Program-made: the position numbers and the translations under genes
NCBI GenBank assembly: GCA_947579605.1
Contig: OX388322.1
Span: forward strand, 6,510,001 to 6,574,000
Direction of reading: 5' to 3'
DNA length: 64,000 bases
Source: Athripsodes cinereus
Taxonomy: Eukaryota; Arthropoda; Insecta; Trichoptera; Leptoceridae
Notes under the pieces: model-generated
Told to the model about the DNA's origin: nothing
Database searches by the model: none
What the model saw: only the letters and a program-made list of their open reading frames with translations
Part shown: piece by piece, positions 33,255 through 44,140 of the stretch
Layout: each line of letters starts with the position of its first letter
How positions within the stretch are numbered: the stretch's first letter is position 1

Positions 33255-33690
33255 ATTTTTTTTATCGCTCTCAACGCTCTTCTCGGGAGCACAGGGCGAA
33301 AACCAGCCTTCTCCATTCAGAGCATCCCTGCGCCAATCGCGTAACCTCCTCCCACAACATTCCCTGTGCTCTAATGTCGTTGTCATAGGAACAGTGTATT
33401 GTGAAAGAGGGACGCCCGGGCCGACGGAACCCTTGCGGACGGAAGAACAGTGTTCTTTTTGGCCAACTATCATTAGGCATTCCTGGAACATGTCCCAGCC
33501 AGGACCATTGTCTCTCCTGTATTATGGAGAGTACAGATCTCTGCCGGGTGCGTTGGCGGACAGCATAATTTGTGACATGTTCATACCATTTGACATCCAA
33601 AATCCTTCTAAGACAATAATTGTTTCCAAAGCTTAGTATCTTCCGCTCCTGAGTGCCAAGACTCACAGCCATATAGAAGGATGCATATAG
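33255..33690 (-). mobile_element. LINE-C 3' stub, longest intact frame in the window
   Basis: A 133-codon minus-strand frame (33271-33672) carries the thumb/C-terminal part of a non-LTR reverse transcriptase: KILSFGNNYCLRRILDVKWY, ERQWSWLGHVPGMPNDSW, RRPGRPSFTIHCSYDND, EWRRLVFALCSREER. The catalytic palm and the endonuclease are absent, so it is a 5'-truncated insertion. Related decayed copies at 11598, 22790, 40150 and 61395. Confidence 0.85.
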
Positions 33691-33721
33691 ATGACGGTAA
33701 TATAAACTTTATTGCACAGAT

Positions 33722-33902
33722 TAACTACACCATCACGACACGTCCCACAAGAGGGGCAGCCAGCAGACCAGCTGCATTTAATAAACCTCATCGATGAATT
33801 TGAGATGTAAAATGCCTTTATTTTTCGTCCCTCAGCCTTTTACAGGACACTCGAAAACTAACGGGGAAAAGTGGGAGACCAATTCTTAGTCGGGTGCTTC
33901 AC
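33722..33902 (-). repeat. GTATAG repeat with an internal deletion
   Basis: CACCATCACGACACGTCCCA, CAAGAGGGGCAGCCAGCAGA, CCAGCTGCATTTAATAAACC then directly CATCGATGAATTTGAGATG; the AGGACAGCTTGC/CATTCAGGATGG middle is missing. The 5' head is intact: AGTGGGAGACCAATTC, GGGTGCTTCACGG. Confidence 0.85.
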
Positions 33903-33949
33903 GGCTAATAAATATTTCTCCACGGCTTCTATCGACACAAAATAAATAA

Positions 33950-34020
33950 TAACATAAGTTTTAATTTTGCGATAAACTCGCCCTCTGTATATTGATTGTG
34001 TCTTACTTGAATGTTTACCT
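33950..34020 (+). mobile_element. K-tail: LINE 3' UTR, cut by the fold-back
   Basis: GCGATAAACTCGCCCTCTGT, ATATTGATTGTGTCTTACTT, GAATGTTTACCTTTT. The expected continuation to GTACAGTAAAGAATAAATAA is absent; the F fold-back begins at 34024. Confidence 0.7.
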
Positions 34021-34023
34021 TTT

Positions 34024-34244
34024 AGAAACCTCGACTGGAGAACCATGTCTACACAATGCAATATTGTGTAGAATCTAATCGGAAGAAGTGAGAAAGGTGT
34101 CCCAACGCTTACGAATTGGCTCAAGGCTGGCTTAACTCATCACTTTAGCCAATTCGTAAGCGTTGGGACACCTTTCTCACTTCTTCCGATTAGATTCTAC
34201 ACAATGTTGCATTGTGTAGACATGGTTCTCCAGTCGAGGTTTCT
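34024..34244. mobile_element. F-repeat fold-back with 98-bp arms
   Basis: Left arm 34024-34121 and right arm 34147-34244 are reverse complements with one mismatch that I can see (AATATTG against AACATTG). The spacer is ~25 bp and corresponds to the family's GGCTGGCTTAA... continuation. It consists of two F-repeat copies facing each other. Would form a long stem if transcribed. Confidence 0.95.
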
Positions 34245-34294
34245 GATTGGTTTTGTCATGGGGAAAAATAAAAAAAAATAAAAATGTCATGATT

Positions 34295-34392
34295 TTATAT
34301 TGGCACGAAGAGGACAGCTTGCATGTTTCTTACATGTCGCTGGTCTCCTGGCTACCCCACTTGTGGGATATGCCGTGATGGTATAGTAAGTA
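34295..34392 (+). repeat. GTATAG repeat, 3' part
   Basis: ATTGGCACGAAGAGGACAGC, TTGCATGTTTCTTACATG, GGCTACCCCACTTGTGGGAT, ATGCCGTGATGGTATAG, then (TAAG)n (TAAGTAAGTAA). Very close to consensus. Confidence 0.9.
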
Positions 34393-34399
34393 AGTAAAA

Positions 34400-37255
34400 A
34401 TACGCAATGCGCTATTTAATCGCAGAATCGTCTTATCTTCTAATAAACCTGTAAATCCTATACAATAATAATATGTATAATTGGAGTTGTGAAAAATCCG
34501 TTGTTACTTTACAAGACTATGTACATAATTAAATATAAAAGTAAGAAAATAATATATCATAAATCTATCTATGTTCTTTTTAGGTAAAAGTATAGATAGA
34601 TATTATTAATAGTACATAGGTAGTGATAATTATGATAATAATAATAATAATTGTTTTGAAGTAGGCATCAAGGCAAGGATTTAATATTATAATGTGCTGA
34701 GATAGGTTCCTAAATATAATTTTGTAAAAAGTCTACATCCATTTTGCTCTTGCTTTTGTGATGATTTTTAGAGAATTTGATTTAATTTAATATTTAGATA
34801 AAAAAAATAAGGTAAAATTAGGAAAACCCTCTGTATATTGATTGTATTTAATTTGAATGTATACTTTTTATGTAACTGTTTGTTATCAATGTACAGTAAA
34901 GAATGAATAAATAAATAAAAAAAATGTGACATATGAGGTCATTGAAACATGTAGAGATTCATTCTAGGTGAATTTTCAACTATAATAGAGATATTACTCC
35001 CTCCTTTACACGAAACTTGTCTGTATAAGGGGGATGTTTCTTTGGAAAATTATGACCAAGAAATATACTCAACGTGTTTCCACTGATTAAACATTTGATA
35101 CGTTACATAAAATTAATTTTTCTACGAACATTATGAATTATTTTTATATTTACTTCACTCGAAGTATGTAGAAAACATACTTAATATGGAGAAAGCTCTA
35201 TTTTATATAAAAATAAACAAAAAATGTATCAAATTGGATGGATAGGCAGTAAAAAAAAGATAAAATAATGAAGCTAATTTTTATTTTTTCTGAAATGGAG
35301 ATATAACTTTCGTTTCTAGCAATAATTCCGTACCTAAAATTATTATAATAAAAAAATGATGAATAGTAATTAATTATCATACAGTTTCCATAAACGTTCA
35401 AGGACTGCATTATATCTAATACCATTTAAAAATAACAGTGAATATAATTATATTGAAAGAAAAGATAGTACGGAGGATGGACATCCTTGAAGTAACCACA
35501 AACATATACCTATGGGAAAATATTAGATATAGGAGTGTAAGGAGTGCTAGTTAATATGCCTATAGGAAAATTTGCAATCGTTAATATTAGATCACAATAT
35601 TAAAATATTATTTTCATATAAATGTCAGTCTTATTTGCTCCCTGTTAGAGCTTTATTCTCCAAAATAGTTGATTTTTATGATTTTTGACCTCATGCATTG
35701 GATCGTCAATCGCATGTTAGTTTTTTTTTTCAGATTTCGGCTGGTGTAAAATTAAATACCATAATTCACTCGAAGTCGGGTGCTTTGCCTTAAAGCAAGA
35801 AGAAGAAAATTAAATACAGCATAAATACTTAAATTAAATACATAAATTTTGTACTTTTTTTATAAATTTAACCTGATAATGTTACACTGTATGTTAAACT
35901 CTCGTTTATTTTCAATCTAATTGTTTGTGTCTTTTTTTAAAGTGATCGTACCTTTTTATAAATGTATTTTATGTATACCGAGGTTTAACATTTTTAAGGC
36001 TTTGGGCGTGAATGTGTATAAATAAATAAATAAATACTTAATATTAAATAATCAAAAATAAAAATAAGTTTATAACTTTTTACATCTGATGTTTGAAATA
36101 TATTTTATCAAAAGTATTAGTATTCAATAAATTAGATTTCAAAACTACCCGATCGTGTGTTTGGACTTCCAGCCTTGTCTAGGGTCTGGTTCCTCCAGAT
36201 CCCGAAATAAATCAGAAAAAATCTGAATATTCGTCTACCCGATGATCTTCTGATTGCTTCTTTCTTTTTCATAAATATCATCTATTGTTTATCAACAAGG
36301 GAAACATTGTTGTAAAAATATCTTTTTATATTTATTAGTATCAATTCTAAACAATATAAACATCGATTTTTAAAAGTATGTACATAGTAAGGACAAGAAG
36401 TTTATATTTGTACTTATTAACGTGAGAATAATCGGTGCTATTTTAGGAGAACTTTTAATCAATGAACATTTTCAAACATGATTAATCTAGGATCGTCGTT
36501 TCTTCTAAGCCACTGAGACATTACGTTTTTGCTAAGTGCGTCGGCGCATTTAAGGTATGGGAATTAAAGCTACATTGTTCCCATATATATAATATTAGTT
36601 TACGATGTAGTACATATTATTAATTATGTACTCACGCTGACTGCTTATTACGTGAGAGTGTAGTATGTTTGTCTGTCAGTGAAGTGAATTTAAAGCACGT
36701 GGGCAGGATGTTGAATAATGTAGTAAGAAGTTTTGATGCTTGGGAGTTCATTCAAGGATGTTTTACCACCAGTTTAATGGGTAATATTATCAAGCCTAAA
36801 CCTAAGTATGAAAAATTAGAGTCATCTTGAATTTTTAGTCACTGTCTTTTAATGATTTTAGGGACTGCTACTTTCATATCATAATTAATTTTGAAATACA
36901 GTGATGGCGATAGCAAATTAACTTACTTATTTCCTGATTTTGGATTTAATTTTTGTTCATATTTCGTGAAGAATCAAATAGAAAAACTAAAATGGCATCG
37001 TTTACCTGATAAATGAGTCTCGGATCTAGAGGTATAAGAAATAATTGTTTTTTTTTATCATTTATTTATGATTTAGGCCAAGAGTTTCTTCTTATTTGAA
37101 TGGCATGTGAAGTCTCCTTAACGTCGACTTTTACTCCGTAGGATTTCTTGTCTTGTGCCAGATGAAAAAACCTTTGGATTTTCAGCCAGGACCTTCACCT
37201 TCTTCCCATGACAAGTCTGGCTTCTACTTTACCTTTCATAAATAAATGTACTATC
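34400..37255. other. AT-rich DNA with two LINE-type tails
   Basis: 34830-34918 carries CCCTCTGTATATTGATTGTA, ATTTGAATGTATAC, TATCAATGTACAGTAAAG and AATAAATAAATAAA (K-tail, plus strand). 35950-36040 ends GGGCGTGAATGTGTATAAAT with (AAAT)n, another LINE-like 3' end. No gene seen in the remainder. Confidence 0.5.
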
Positions 37256-37257
37256 AG

Positions 37258-37480
37258 TCATCATCACTACATATCCCACAAGTAAGGTAATAATCAGTAG
37301 AAATATGCAGGCTGTCCTCTACATGCCAATCAACATTAAGAAATTCAGGATGCGTGGCGAACCTCATAGCTGAATTAAAGTCTTATACGTAGTTTAAAGA
37401 ATATCGATCTTTTACACGACACCCGACACTTAAAGAGAGGGGAAATACTATTCTTTACCGGAGACTCTACGAAACTGTTC
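37258..37480 (-). repeat. GTATAG repeat, nearly full length, diverged
   Basis: CATCACTACATATCCCACAA, ATATGCAGGCTGTCCTCTAC, TTCAGGATGCGTGGCGAACC, CATAGCTGAATTAAAG, CTTTACCGGAGACTCTACG. Confidence 0.8.
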
Positions 37481-37629
37481 AGTGAATATATTAAAATGTA
37501 TTTTTTGCTTAACATGCATTTTTACTTTTCACATTATGTAGGTTTAATGTTTTAGCACTTAAACAGTTGAAATAAAAAGTCTAATTACATAAGTCTTTAG
37601 ATCAAAAGAATATCGTAAGTTTATCATGA

Positions 37630-37815
37630 CATGCTGAGGTCAAGAGATACGGAGAGGTCAACCAAGAAACAACGACATGGATTAAGCTATAGAGGACATA
37701 CGTTGTACCACGTATGAAGATCTTAAAAGGCTAGTAGGTGACAAAAAGGAGGGAGGAAGGAAAGTCGAGCTGATTACAGACCAATCCAGCAGATTGTAAT
37801 TTATAAGTATGATAG
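37630..37815 (+). mobile_element. LINE-J 3' stub
   Basis: Forward reading includes TTYEDLKRLVGDKKEGGRK and ITDQSSRL followed by a stop, the C-terminal D-KRL-----W/RK---DQS-GL pattern shared with 58215-58330. 5' truncated. Confidence 0.6.
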
Positions 37816-37819
37816 TAAT

Positions 37820-39554
37820 TCATGTGATGGGGGTTTGGGTATGCCATGTTGTCTTGAAGGTTATCAAGATTTCGGCGCTCTTACAGGCACCCTGATAATA
37901 AGCATGAATATACCTAAGTGTCACACTGCAAGAGCACTGAAACCTCGAGAACCTTCAAGACGACATGACATACCTGGAAGCCTCCATGAAGAAAATCTCC
38001 ATGAAAACTTCCAACCAAAACGTCCAACTGTTATTTTTCATGTGACTGTTATTCACTGCACTGTGATCCTATTGAACTTTGTATAACAATGCTGTGTAAC
38101 ATATCTGTTCCCTATTGATAATATTATTCAAATATACATAATAGAATAACAATAATACATAGTGATTAAAGCTGTTAATTATTTATGCGATTTGATATTG
38201 TGATTATGGTCCACATGTAATTATTCATAACAAAACAACAGATGAGTGTTAAAATGCATATTAGTCTTAGAAAATGATACTAAGCGAGAGTGACGTAGTA
38301 CGTTTGAAGACATTTTACACACCATGGAATCAGATTCGACTAGTCGGTGACCTATCTAGCTATATCATCACGGTATCTCTCACAATATGTAAGGTAGTTA
38401 GTGAACTGAGTGCAGATAAGCCTACTCTCTCTCTCTCTCTGTACTATAAAAAATATAAAATATTAGACAAATGTGGCATAAATCTTTATTTTAATTTCTA
38501 TTTGACCCTTTGAAGTTTATGACAGGCTTGGATATGAATGAGCACATAGCCTAACACAACATTTTTGTTTGAAATAAAATGGTAATGGTTTGAATTTGGT
38601 TTTTTGATAATGTCAGCACTAAGGGTTTGATGAGCGTATGACTATGTTTTTGATTATTCAAGATTAATGGATGCCATTCAGAGAGGGTGTTATAACCCAT
38701 CACTGAATTCAAGGAATCAAAGACTTATAGTTGTAGAGTTTGCTACTGGTAACTTAATGTGTAACTCGGTTGGACTTTTGAGAGTACTTTGGGGTGCTCT
38801 TTGGATTTTTTCCGGGTGCTTTGGGGTGTAAGGTTAGCCTAGACCTGCGACTGACTCAGAGATTAACCAATAACGCCTGTAATAGGGCGCATCTTCGTTT
38901 CTATTTCGTTTCTTTTGTTTACCATAATGTATTCGATGTACTTGTTGGTGTATTTTTGTTCGTGTATTTTGATTTGAACTTGACAATTAAAAACTTTTAA
39001 ATAATTAAGAAGTGTGAAATAAATATCTATTTTGTTCCGAAAGCTTCATGGAATAACAAGATGAGTTTTTTTTATTATTCAGCGCAGACAATATTTAAGT
39101 ATCTCATTGGTATCCAACCCAAATCTCGAAGAGTGAAAAAGTCTTACATAGACTTAGAAAACTTAGATAATTTATAATATTGTTTTGTATATTAGGATGG
39201 GTTGTTCAATGATATTCTCGTATTGTCAGAGTATTTAAATATGATTTATAGTACAATAGCTTTTTAAAAACATGATTTATAACACAAAGGTAAGTTTCTC
39301 GTTTTCCTTTTCAGGACAGTACAATATTTCAGGGTCTTTCCGTTCCATTTCATATTGGATGAAAGATTGTTTTTAATATTTTGTTTGAATACACCCATGT
39401 ATATTATTTTTATAATTATGAGTTTATCTGCGGACCGTGAGCAGTTCAATACCGAATTGCAAAACTATTTCGTCACTATTTTATGACTTTAATTCCTTAC
39501 TCTTCTCTGTATTATCTCGACAACTTCCATAAGAGCGATAGCTACTACTACTAG
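37820..39554. other. AT-rich DNA, no gene seen
   Basis: 38350-38410 (ATATCATCACGGTATCTCTC, ACAATATGTAAGGTAG) is a weak GTATAG fragment. A (CT)8-like run lies at 38424-38440. Frame 37835-38086 has balanced composition, but no recognisable domain. Confidence 0.45.
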
Positions 39555-39556
39555 TA

Positions 39557-39800
39557 TTATACCATTACAGCATATCCCACAAGTGGGGTAGCCAACAGAC
39601 CAGCTGAATATAATAAACATGCAAGCTGTCCTCTCCATGCCAATATAAAATCAAGACATTCAGGATGGGTGGCAAGCCTCATTTCAGAATTTAAGATGTA
39701 TGTATTTTTTTTTAAAATTTTCGAACACCTGCCTTTTACAAGACACTTGAAAACTTATGGATAAGAGTGGGAGACCAATTCTTTACCGGGTGCTTCACGG
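39557..39800 (-). repeat. GTATAG repeat, best full-length copy (reference for the family)
   Basis: About 244 bp. On the minus strand it starts CCGTGAAGCACCCGGTAAAG and continues AATTGGTCTCCCACTC, TTTTCAAGTGTCTTG, GAGGCTTGCCACCCATCCTG, AATGTCTTGATTTTATATTG, GCATGGAGAGGACAGCTTGC, then ends GGCTACCCCACTTGTGGGAT, ATGCTGTAATGGTATAATAC with a (TAG)n run (39541-39552 complement). No pol III A/B boxes that I can find and no ORF. The variable microsatellite end points to target-primed reverse transcription. A ~65-bp fragment of a second copy follows at 39812-39875. Confidence 0.9.
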
Positions 39801-40149
39801 GACAGAGCGATAGCAAGTAGACTATCGCATGTAATAAACATATAAGCTTTCATCTCAGTGCCAATGTATTCTATGTCTTTCTGTAGTCATTATATCATAC
39901 CTTAGTATTGAAACAAACTCCCAATTAGAAAATTATAATTTATGTTAAAAGGTCTATTATTATTGATGTGAAATATTTGGATGGATTGTGCTTATTTATA
40001 ATATCTTTTTACAAAATTTATATATTATTAAATGAAGCTAATGCACCAACAAGAACATCATAGACGATGGTTATTTATTTGTAACGCGGGAAAGACAGTA
40101 ATGATCCCGTCTAGGTTATGTTTTGGGGTGTGCAATTATTGTTTTATAA

Positions 40150-40335
40150 AGAACATGGTTTTTTCATTCAAAAGGTTTCCAACAACCTGAAGGACTTTCT
40201 TTCACAGAACACGGTACCATGACAACGAAATTAAAGCATAACGAATCTTGTAAAAAGAGGTGACTCAAATGGTGCAGATTTTTTTCCGAATGGATGGCTT
40301 TTGTTTCTGATCTGTGTTCCGGTGTGATGTGAAAA
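40150..40335 (+). mobile_element. LINE-C 3' stub, decayed
   Basis: CATTCAAAAGGTTTCCAACA, TTTCTTTCACAGAACACGGT, ACCATGACAACGAAATTAAA, GAGGTGACTCAAATGG, TCCGAATGGATGGCTTTTGT follow the LINE-C end (QGF-RPSFTIH-YDND--EEVT-EWRR). Out of frame. Confidence 0.65.
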
Positions 40336-40339
40336 AGTG

Positions 40340-41168
40340 ATGAAGAACAAAAACAATAATACTATACCGAAATCAAGGTATTATAATATTATATCGATCA
40401 CCCCAAGTACATACGAGTATTATACCAAAATGTGTTTTTGTAAAGGTGTTCAAACTGTAAAACTTGTGCATTCGAATATAATAATATGTTTTATGAAATA
40501 TAATATTGTTATGTTATATAATTGTTATATTAAACGTAATAATACTATATAGAACATAAAAGCAATTTATTATAATGCATCAATACGCCCAAACATCCCT
40601 CGTAGGATAGGCTGTATAGCAGCATCCTATGTAACAATGTGCGATAATCCAACACTGCCTAATCTGTACTCTACTAATATATTGCAAGAAATGCATTGAT
40701 GTAAAAATAAACTAAGGCACAAAGGGTATTTTAAATGTAGGCCCTCTTGTTCAAAGATTCTATGGTTTAAACTAAGCACAATCGTGTTTTTATACAGATA
40801 CGAGAACATAATTTAAAGCAGAATTTGCATTCATTTTTATAAATTTGTATAAAAAAAAATATAAATACATCGTAACTCTTAATGAAGATAACTGAGCTGC
40901 TAATTTACTGCGAACATTATTAAATTAGTTATCAAAAAGGGTTCAGTTTGCTTTTTCAAAGATATTTTGAAATAAGTATATTTAAAACATAAATAAATCA
41001 AAAACACACATATTTACTGAACTTGTATTTAAAGATCCTTCATCATATTTATAGGAAATTCAGAGGTAGATAAGTGCAGAGAGACACAAGAAAAATAATA
41101 TACAAAATGTATTCACTTATATGGAAGTAGAATTAATTAAAAAAAAAACTAATTTAAAAATTATAACA
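40340..41168. other. AT-rich DNA, no feature seen
   Basis: No recognised element. Confidence 0.5.
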
Positions 41169-41171
41169 TAG

Positions 41172-41335
41172 GGAGAAGCTTCTTCCTTACGTGTCTTGTC
41201 GGATCCACCCGACGTTGACGATTACCTGAGAGAAATCTTGTCTGTTCTGGGCAGCACGAAAAAGCTTCTCCATACCTCTCATCCCGGTCCACTCTCGAAT
41301 ATTCTGAAGCCAGGAAACCCGCTTTCTTAGGGAGA
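41172..41335 (-). mobile_element. LINE-A 3' stub
   Basis: Minus strand encodes KRVSWLQNIREWTGMRGMEK, LFRAAQNRQDFSQVIVNVG, followed by the GGATCCGACAAGACACG 3' region. Very close to 60300-60460. Confidence 0.82.
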
Positions 41336-41339
41336 AGCT

Positions 41340-42168
41340 AACGTCTTTAAAACCATTTCTATTTGAATGAAATCATTGTATTCTGACAAACGCATGTGTG
41401 GAAGAGATGTTGTGATGCGATACATAGAAAAATAATTATCGTGGTGCCCAAAACTATTCGATTCAGGACCCTTACATCATCGTAACACCATTGTCTCGAA
41501 CGTGATTTATGATTTCTTTAACGTGCAATTTATGTAGTATTACTAAACGCAGCAGTGCAATCCAAATGTGCGGTATACATTGCATAATACTGTATTTAGA
41601 TGAATTGTTTATTTATTTATTTATTTATTTTAGTGCATCTGTTGCTGTTGTTGCATTATATTAATCGTTGCAACATAATTATTTATAATATTAATATTAA
41701 ATATTATTTTTTGTCTTCCGCGAGGATTATAATATGTCTACCAATTAGTGGCAATGTTGATGTCATGATTTAGAACATATTCCGTATATTTTTCCATGTA
41801 ATTACTTCCTCATTGATAACTTTTTTGTCTTCGAGTATTGATAATCGAATATTCAGCGATGAGACATGTTAACCATTTTAAATTTCTTATTTTTATATTA
41901 GAAGAAATTGATTCTGATTTGTCACTAATTTTTATCATCACCTTATCAAACACTCAACGATGATACACGTTTCCTGTTTTGGTTTTGTTTTTATTTCTGC
42001 AAGATAAATAACTATTTTTTTATCATTAATCTATCAATAAAATATCAACTATGTGGAATGTCATACACTCTTAATTTAAACTGTAGATAAGATAATATAA
42101 ATAATGATCTTTCAGGATAGGTTGGCCAATGAATTAAATTTTTTAACATTGATAAATTTAATATAATT
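41340..42168. other. AT-rich DNA, no feature seen
   Basis: A (TTTA)n run at 41609-41630. No recognised element. Confidence 0.5.
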
Positions 42169-42172
42169 AATA

Positions 42173-42400
42173 ATGCGTGGAGAAAAGTACCACATTTTGC
42201 GGTTGATTATGACAGGCAAAATAGAGGGACGTCGGGGGGCTAGCAGAAGGCAGACACCGTGGCTGCGCAATGTACGAGATTGGACTGGAATGAGAGATAT
42301 GGAGGAGTTGTTTCAGACAGCGCAGGACCGAGAAGCCTATGTAAGAGTGATCGCAAACGTCGGGGGGACCTGACAGGGCACCTACAGAAGAAGAAAATAA
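42173..42400 (+). mobile_element. LINE-A 3' stub, intact C-terminal frame
   Basis: A 66-codon frame from the RGEK motif to the natural stop: MRGEKYHILRLIMTGKIEGR, RGASRRQTPWLRNVRDWTGM, ELFQTAQDREAYVRVIANVG, GT and stop (42371-42373). Followed by GACAGGGCACCTACAGAAGA and AAG-rich tail. This is the best LINE-A copy. The upstream polymerase domain is missing. Confidence 0.88.
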
Positions 42401-42401
42401 A

Positions 42402-42590
42402 TTTACCAAGTCCCCCACTCTTTTTTATAAGCATTCGAGTGTCTTGTATAAGGCAGGTATTCGTAAAACATCACATTTAACAATTTCAGTTAAGTCATAT
42501 GGTTTGCTACCACCTTGAATGTTTTAACTTGAATTATCACGAAGAGAATAACTACTATGTTTATTACATACAGTTAGTCTGCTGGCTACC
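42402..42590 (+). repeat. GTATAG repeat, nearly full length
   Basis: CAAGTCCCCCACTCTTTTTT, GCATTCGAGTGTCTTGTATA, AGGCAGGTATTCGTAAAACA, TTGAATGTTTTAACTTGAAT, AGTTAGTCTGCTGGCTACCC. It lies directly after the LINE-A tail. The terminal GGTATAG is missing. Confidence 0.85.
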
Positions 42591-42649
42591 CCTGATTATT
42601 CTTTCAATTGTTAAGGTATATTTAAATAGTATATAAGAGAAATATTATA

Positions 42650-42880
42650 AGACGTGAGTCAGACAATCTGGAAAAAAATATTTTTCTCTGGTGGAGTCGA
42701 AGGAAGAAGCAGGGGCCGAATACTAACAAGATGGTCAGATTATGTGATAGATACTGCAGGGGGTGCAGTGTGTGAGGCGTTTAGGCAGGCGGAGGACAGG
42801 GCGCGGTGGAGGAGCTTGTCGCTTCGTTGGGGTCATGGTGGTCACGATCCTCAGCATTGAGGGACCGACTTGGAAGAAGA
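42650..42880 (+). mobile_element. LINE-G 3' stub
   Basis: Forward frame: GVEGRSRGRILTRWSDYVID, AFRQAEDRARWRSLSLRWGH, GGHDPQH and stop (about 42860), then an AAGAAGAATAAG-type tail. RGR-LTRWSD--RQAEDR-RWR--GHDPQ is the typical C-terminus of a widespread arthropod LINE group. Confidence 0.85.
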
Positions 42881-43011
42881 ATAAGAGAAATATTTAAGAG
42901 AAAAAGTCGTTGTGAATTCCAGATAAGGATTCGAGATAATTGTGCGTATAAAAAGTATTTTTCTGCTATTGATTATGTCTTCAATAGAGGAGTAGAATAA
43001 AAAATTCCCAA

Positions 43012-43340
43012 GATAATGTTTTTAGCCAGCCAGTCCTTCAGACCAGAGGCCTGAGTCAATAACACACTTTCGCATCACGTTCCCGCTCCGTTAGCGTTTG
43101 GGTGCAGACGATGTTGCGCCAAAGTGTTAATATTCGTAACTATTGTGTATCTTAGCAACGAAATTGACACTTGCTTGCAACTTCGTCTGCACCCGAACGC
43201 TAACGGAGCGGGAACGTGACGCGAAAGTGTGTTATTGACTCAGGCCTCTGTCCTGTTCGTGAGGACAATTTTGGTTTGAATGTGCGGATAAATAAGAGTC
43301 TATGACTCCTGAAATATCCAGGTTTCTTCAATGCTAGCTA
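43012..43340 (+). repeat. R-repeat copy split by a MITE
   Basis: Left part GCCAGCCAGTCCTTCAG (43025-43041). Right part GTTCGTGAGGACAATTTTGG, TTTGAATGTGCGGATAAATA, GACTCCTGAAATATCCAGGT, TTCTTCAATG (43255-43342). They are contiguous in the copies at 7990 and 21945. A GTATAG tail (GCTAGCTACCTCACTTATAG, ATGCCGTGATGGT) follows at 43336-43372. Confidence 0.75.
43044..43250. mobile_element. Fold-back MITE, family 1 (third copy)
   Basis: 207 bp with near-perfect arms. It begins CAGAGGCCTGAGTCAATAAC and ends with the exact complement GTTATTGACTCAGGCCTCTG. Arms include CGTTCCCGCTCCGTTAGCGT. The inner core (CAATTTCGTTGCTAAGATAC on the minus strand) relates it to 10781 and 13197. GC-richer than those copies. 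Inserted in an R-repeat. Confidence 0.93.
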
Positions 43341-43410
43341 CCTCACTTATAGAAAATGCCGTGATGGTAATAAATTATATTATGTTCTATTTCATATTTA
43401 TTTAATATCC

Positions 43411-43507
43411 CAAACTCTCCTTTCGTGACATAAACTTTAAGCTTACTGTGAATCGAGTATAAAGTTGTATTTGGGTTTACAACAAAAGATACATCTTTTA
43501 AAAAATA
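43411..43507 (+). mobile_element. tRNA-derived SINE, tail half only
   Basis: CAAACTCTCCTTTCGTGACA, TTTAAGCTTACTGTGAATCG, AAGTTGTATTTGGGTTTACA, ACATCTTTTAAAAAATA. The tRNA head is missing (5' truncated). Confidence 0.85.
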
Positions 43508-43509
43508 AT

Positions 43510-44138
43510 CCATAACTTTATTATTTTTTTAAACACTTATGGCATGGCATCCTACAAGGATGATTTGTGCCAAAAACATTTGAGAAGATAGTTAGAAGAT
43601 AGAATAATAAAATTGGCCTTCATCGGTTTGAGAAGGAAGAAATGGACTGTATCAGATGTCATATTCAATAATATTATTCAATATTCAGGGGAATTGACAA
43701 TCGTTCTTCATTATTTTCATGAGGTATGGGGGTAGGCAGCAAGCAGATGACCCTTGTGAAAGAACACAAAATGCAGTAGATAAAATGTCTCCGAGAACAC
43801 GTGTTAATTTAATCTTTTTTACATACATACATTATTATCTATCTGGTATGTAAATAATCATGACATTTTCACTGCAAGCGTTTATTTATATAGCCGTTTA
43901 TTTATTCAGACGTAGGTACTCATAAATAAGGAATAACTGTTATAGCTTCTGTTATAATTCCAGACTAAGTGATTTCTTATTCCTAAACAGAGATTGGAAT
44001 TGTTACAGCCTTATGCCTGACTAAAATTATTTCCTTAGACAAATTGTTTTTGGCGTTTTCTGGACAAAGAACAAAAGCTGCAATTTGGAAAATGTATTTT
44101 CAGAATGCTGAAAAAATGATATATTACTACTACTACTA
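43510..44138. other. AT-rich DNA, no feature seen
   Basis: No recognised element. Confidence 0.5.
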
Positions 44139-44140
44139 CT

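Noticed and set aside
38424..38440. (CT)n run as a regulatory GAGA site cluster
   Set aside because: Simple microsatellite with no gene nearby.
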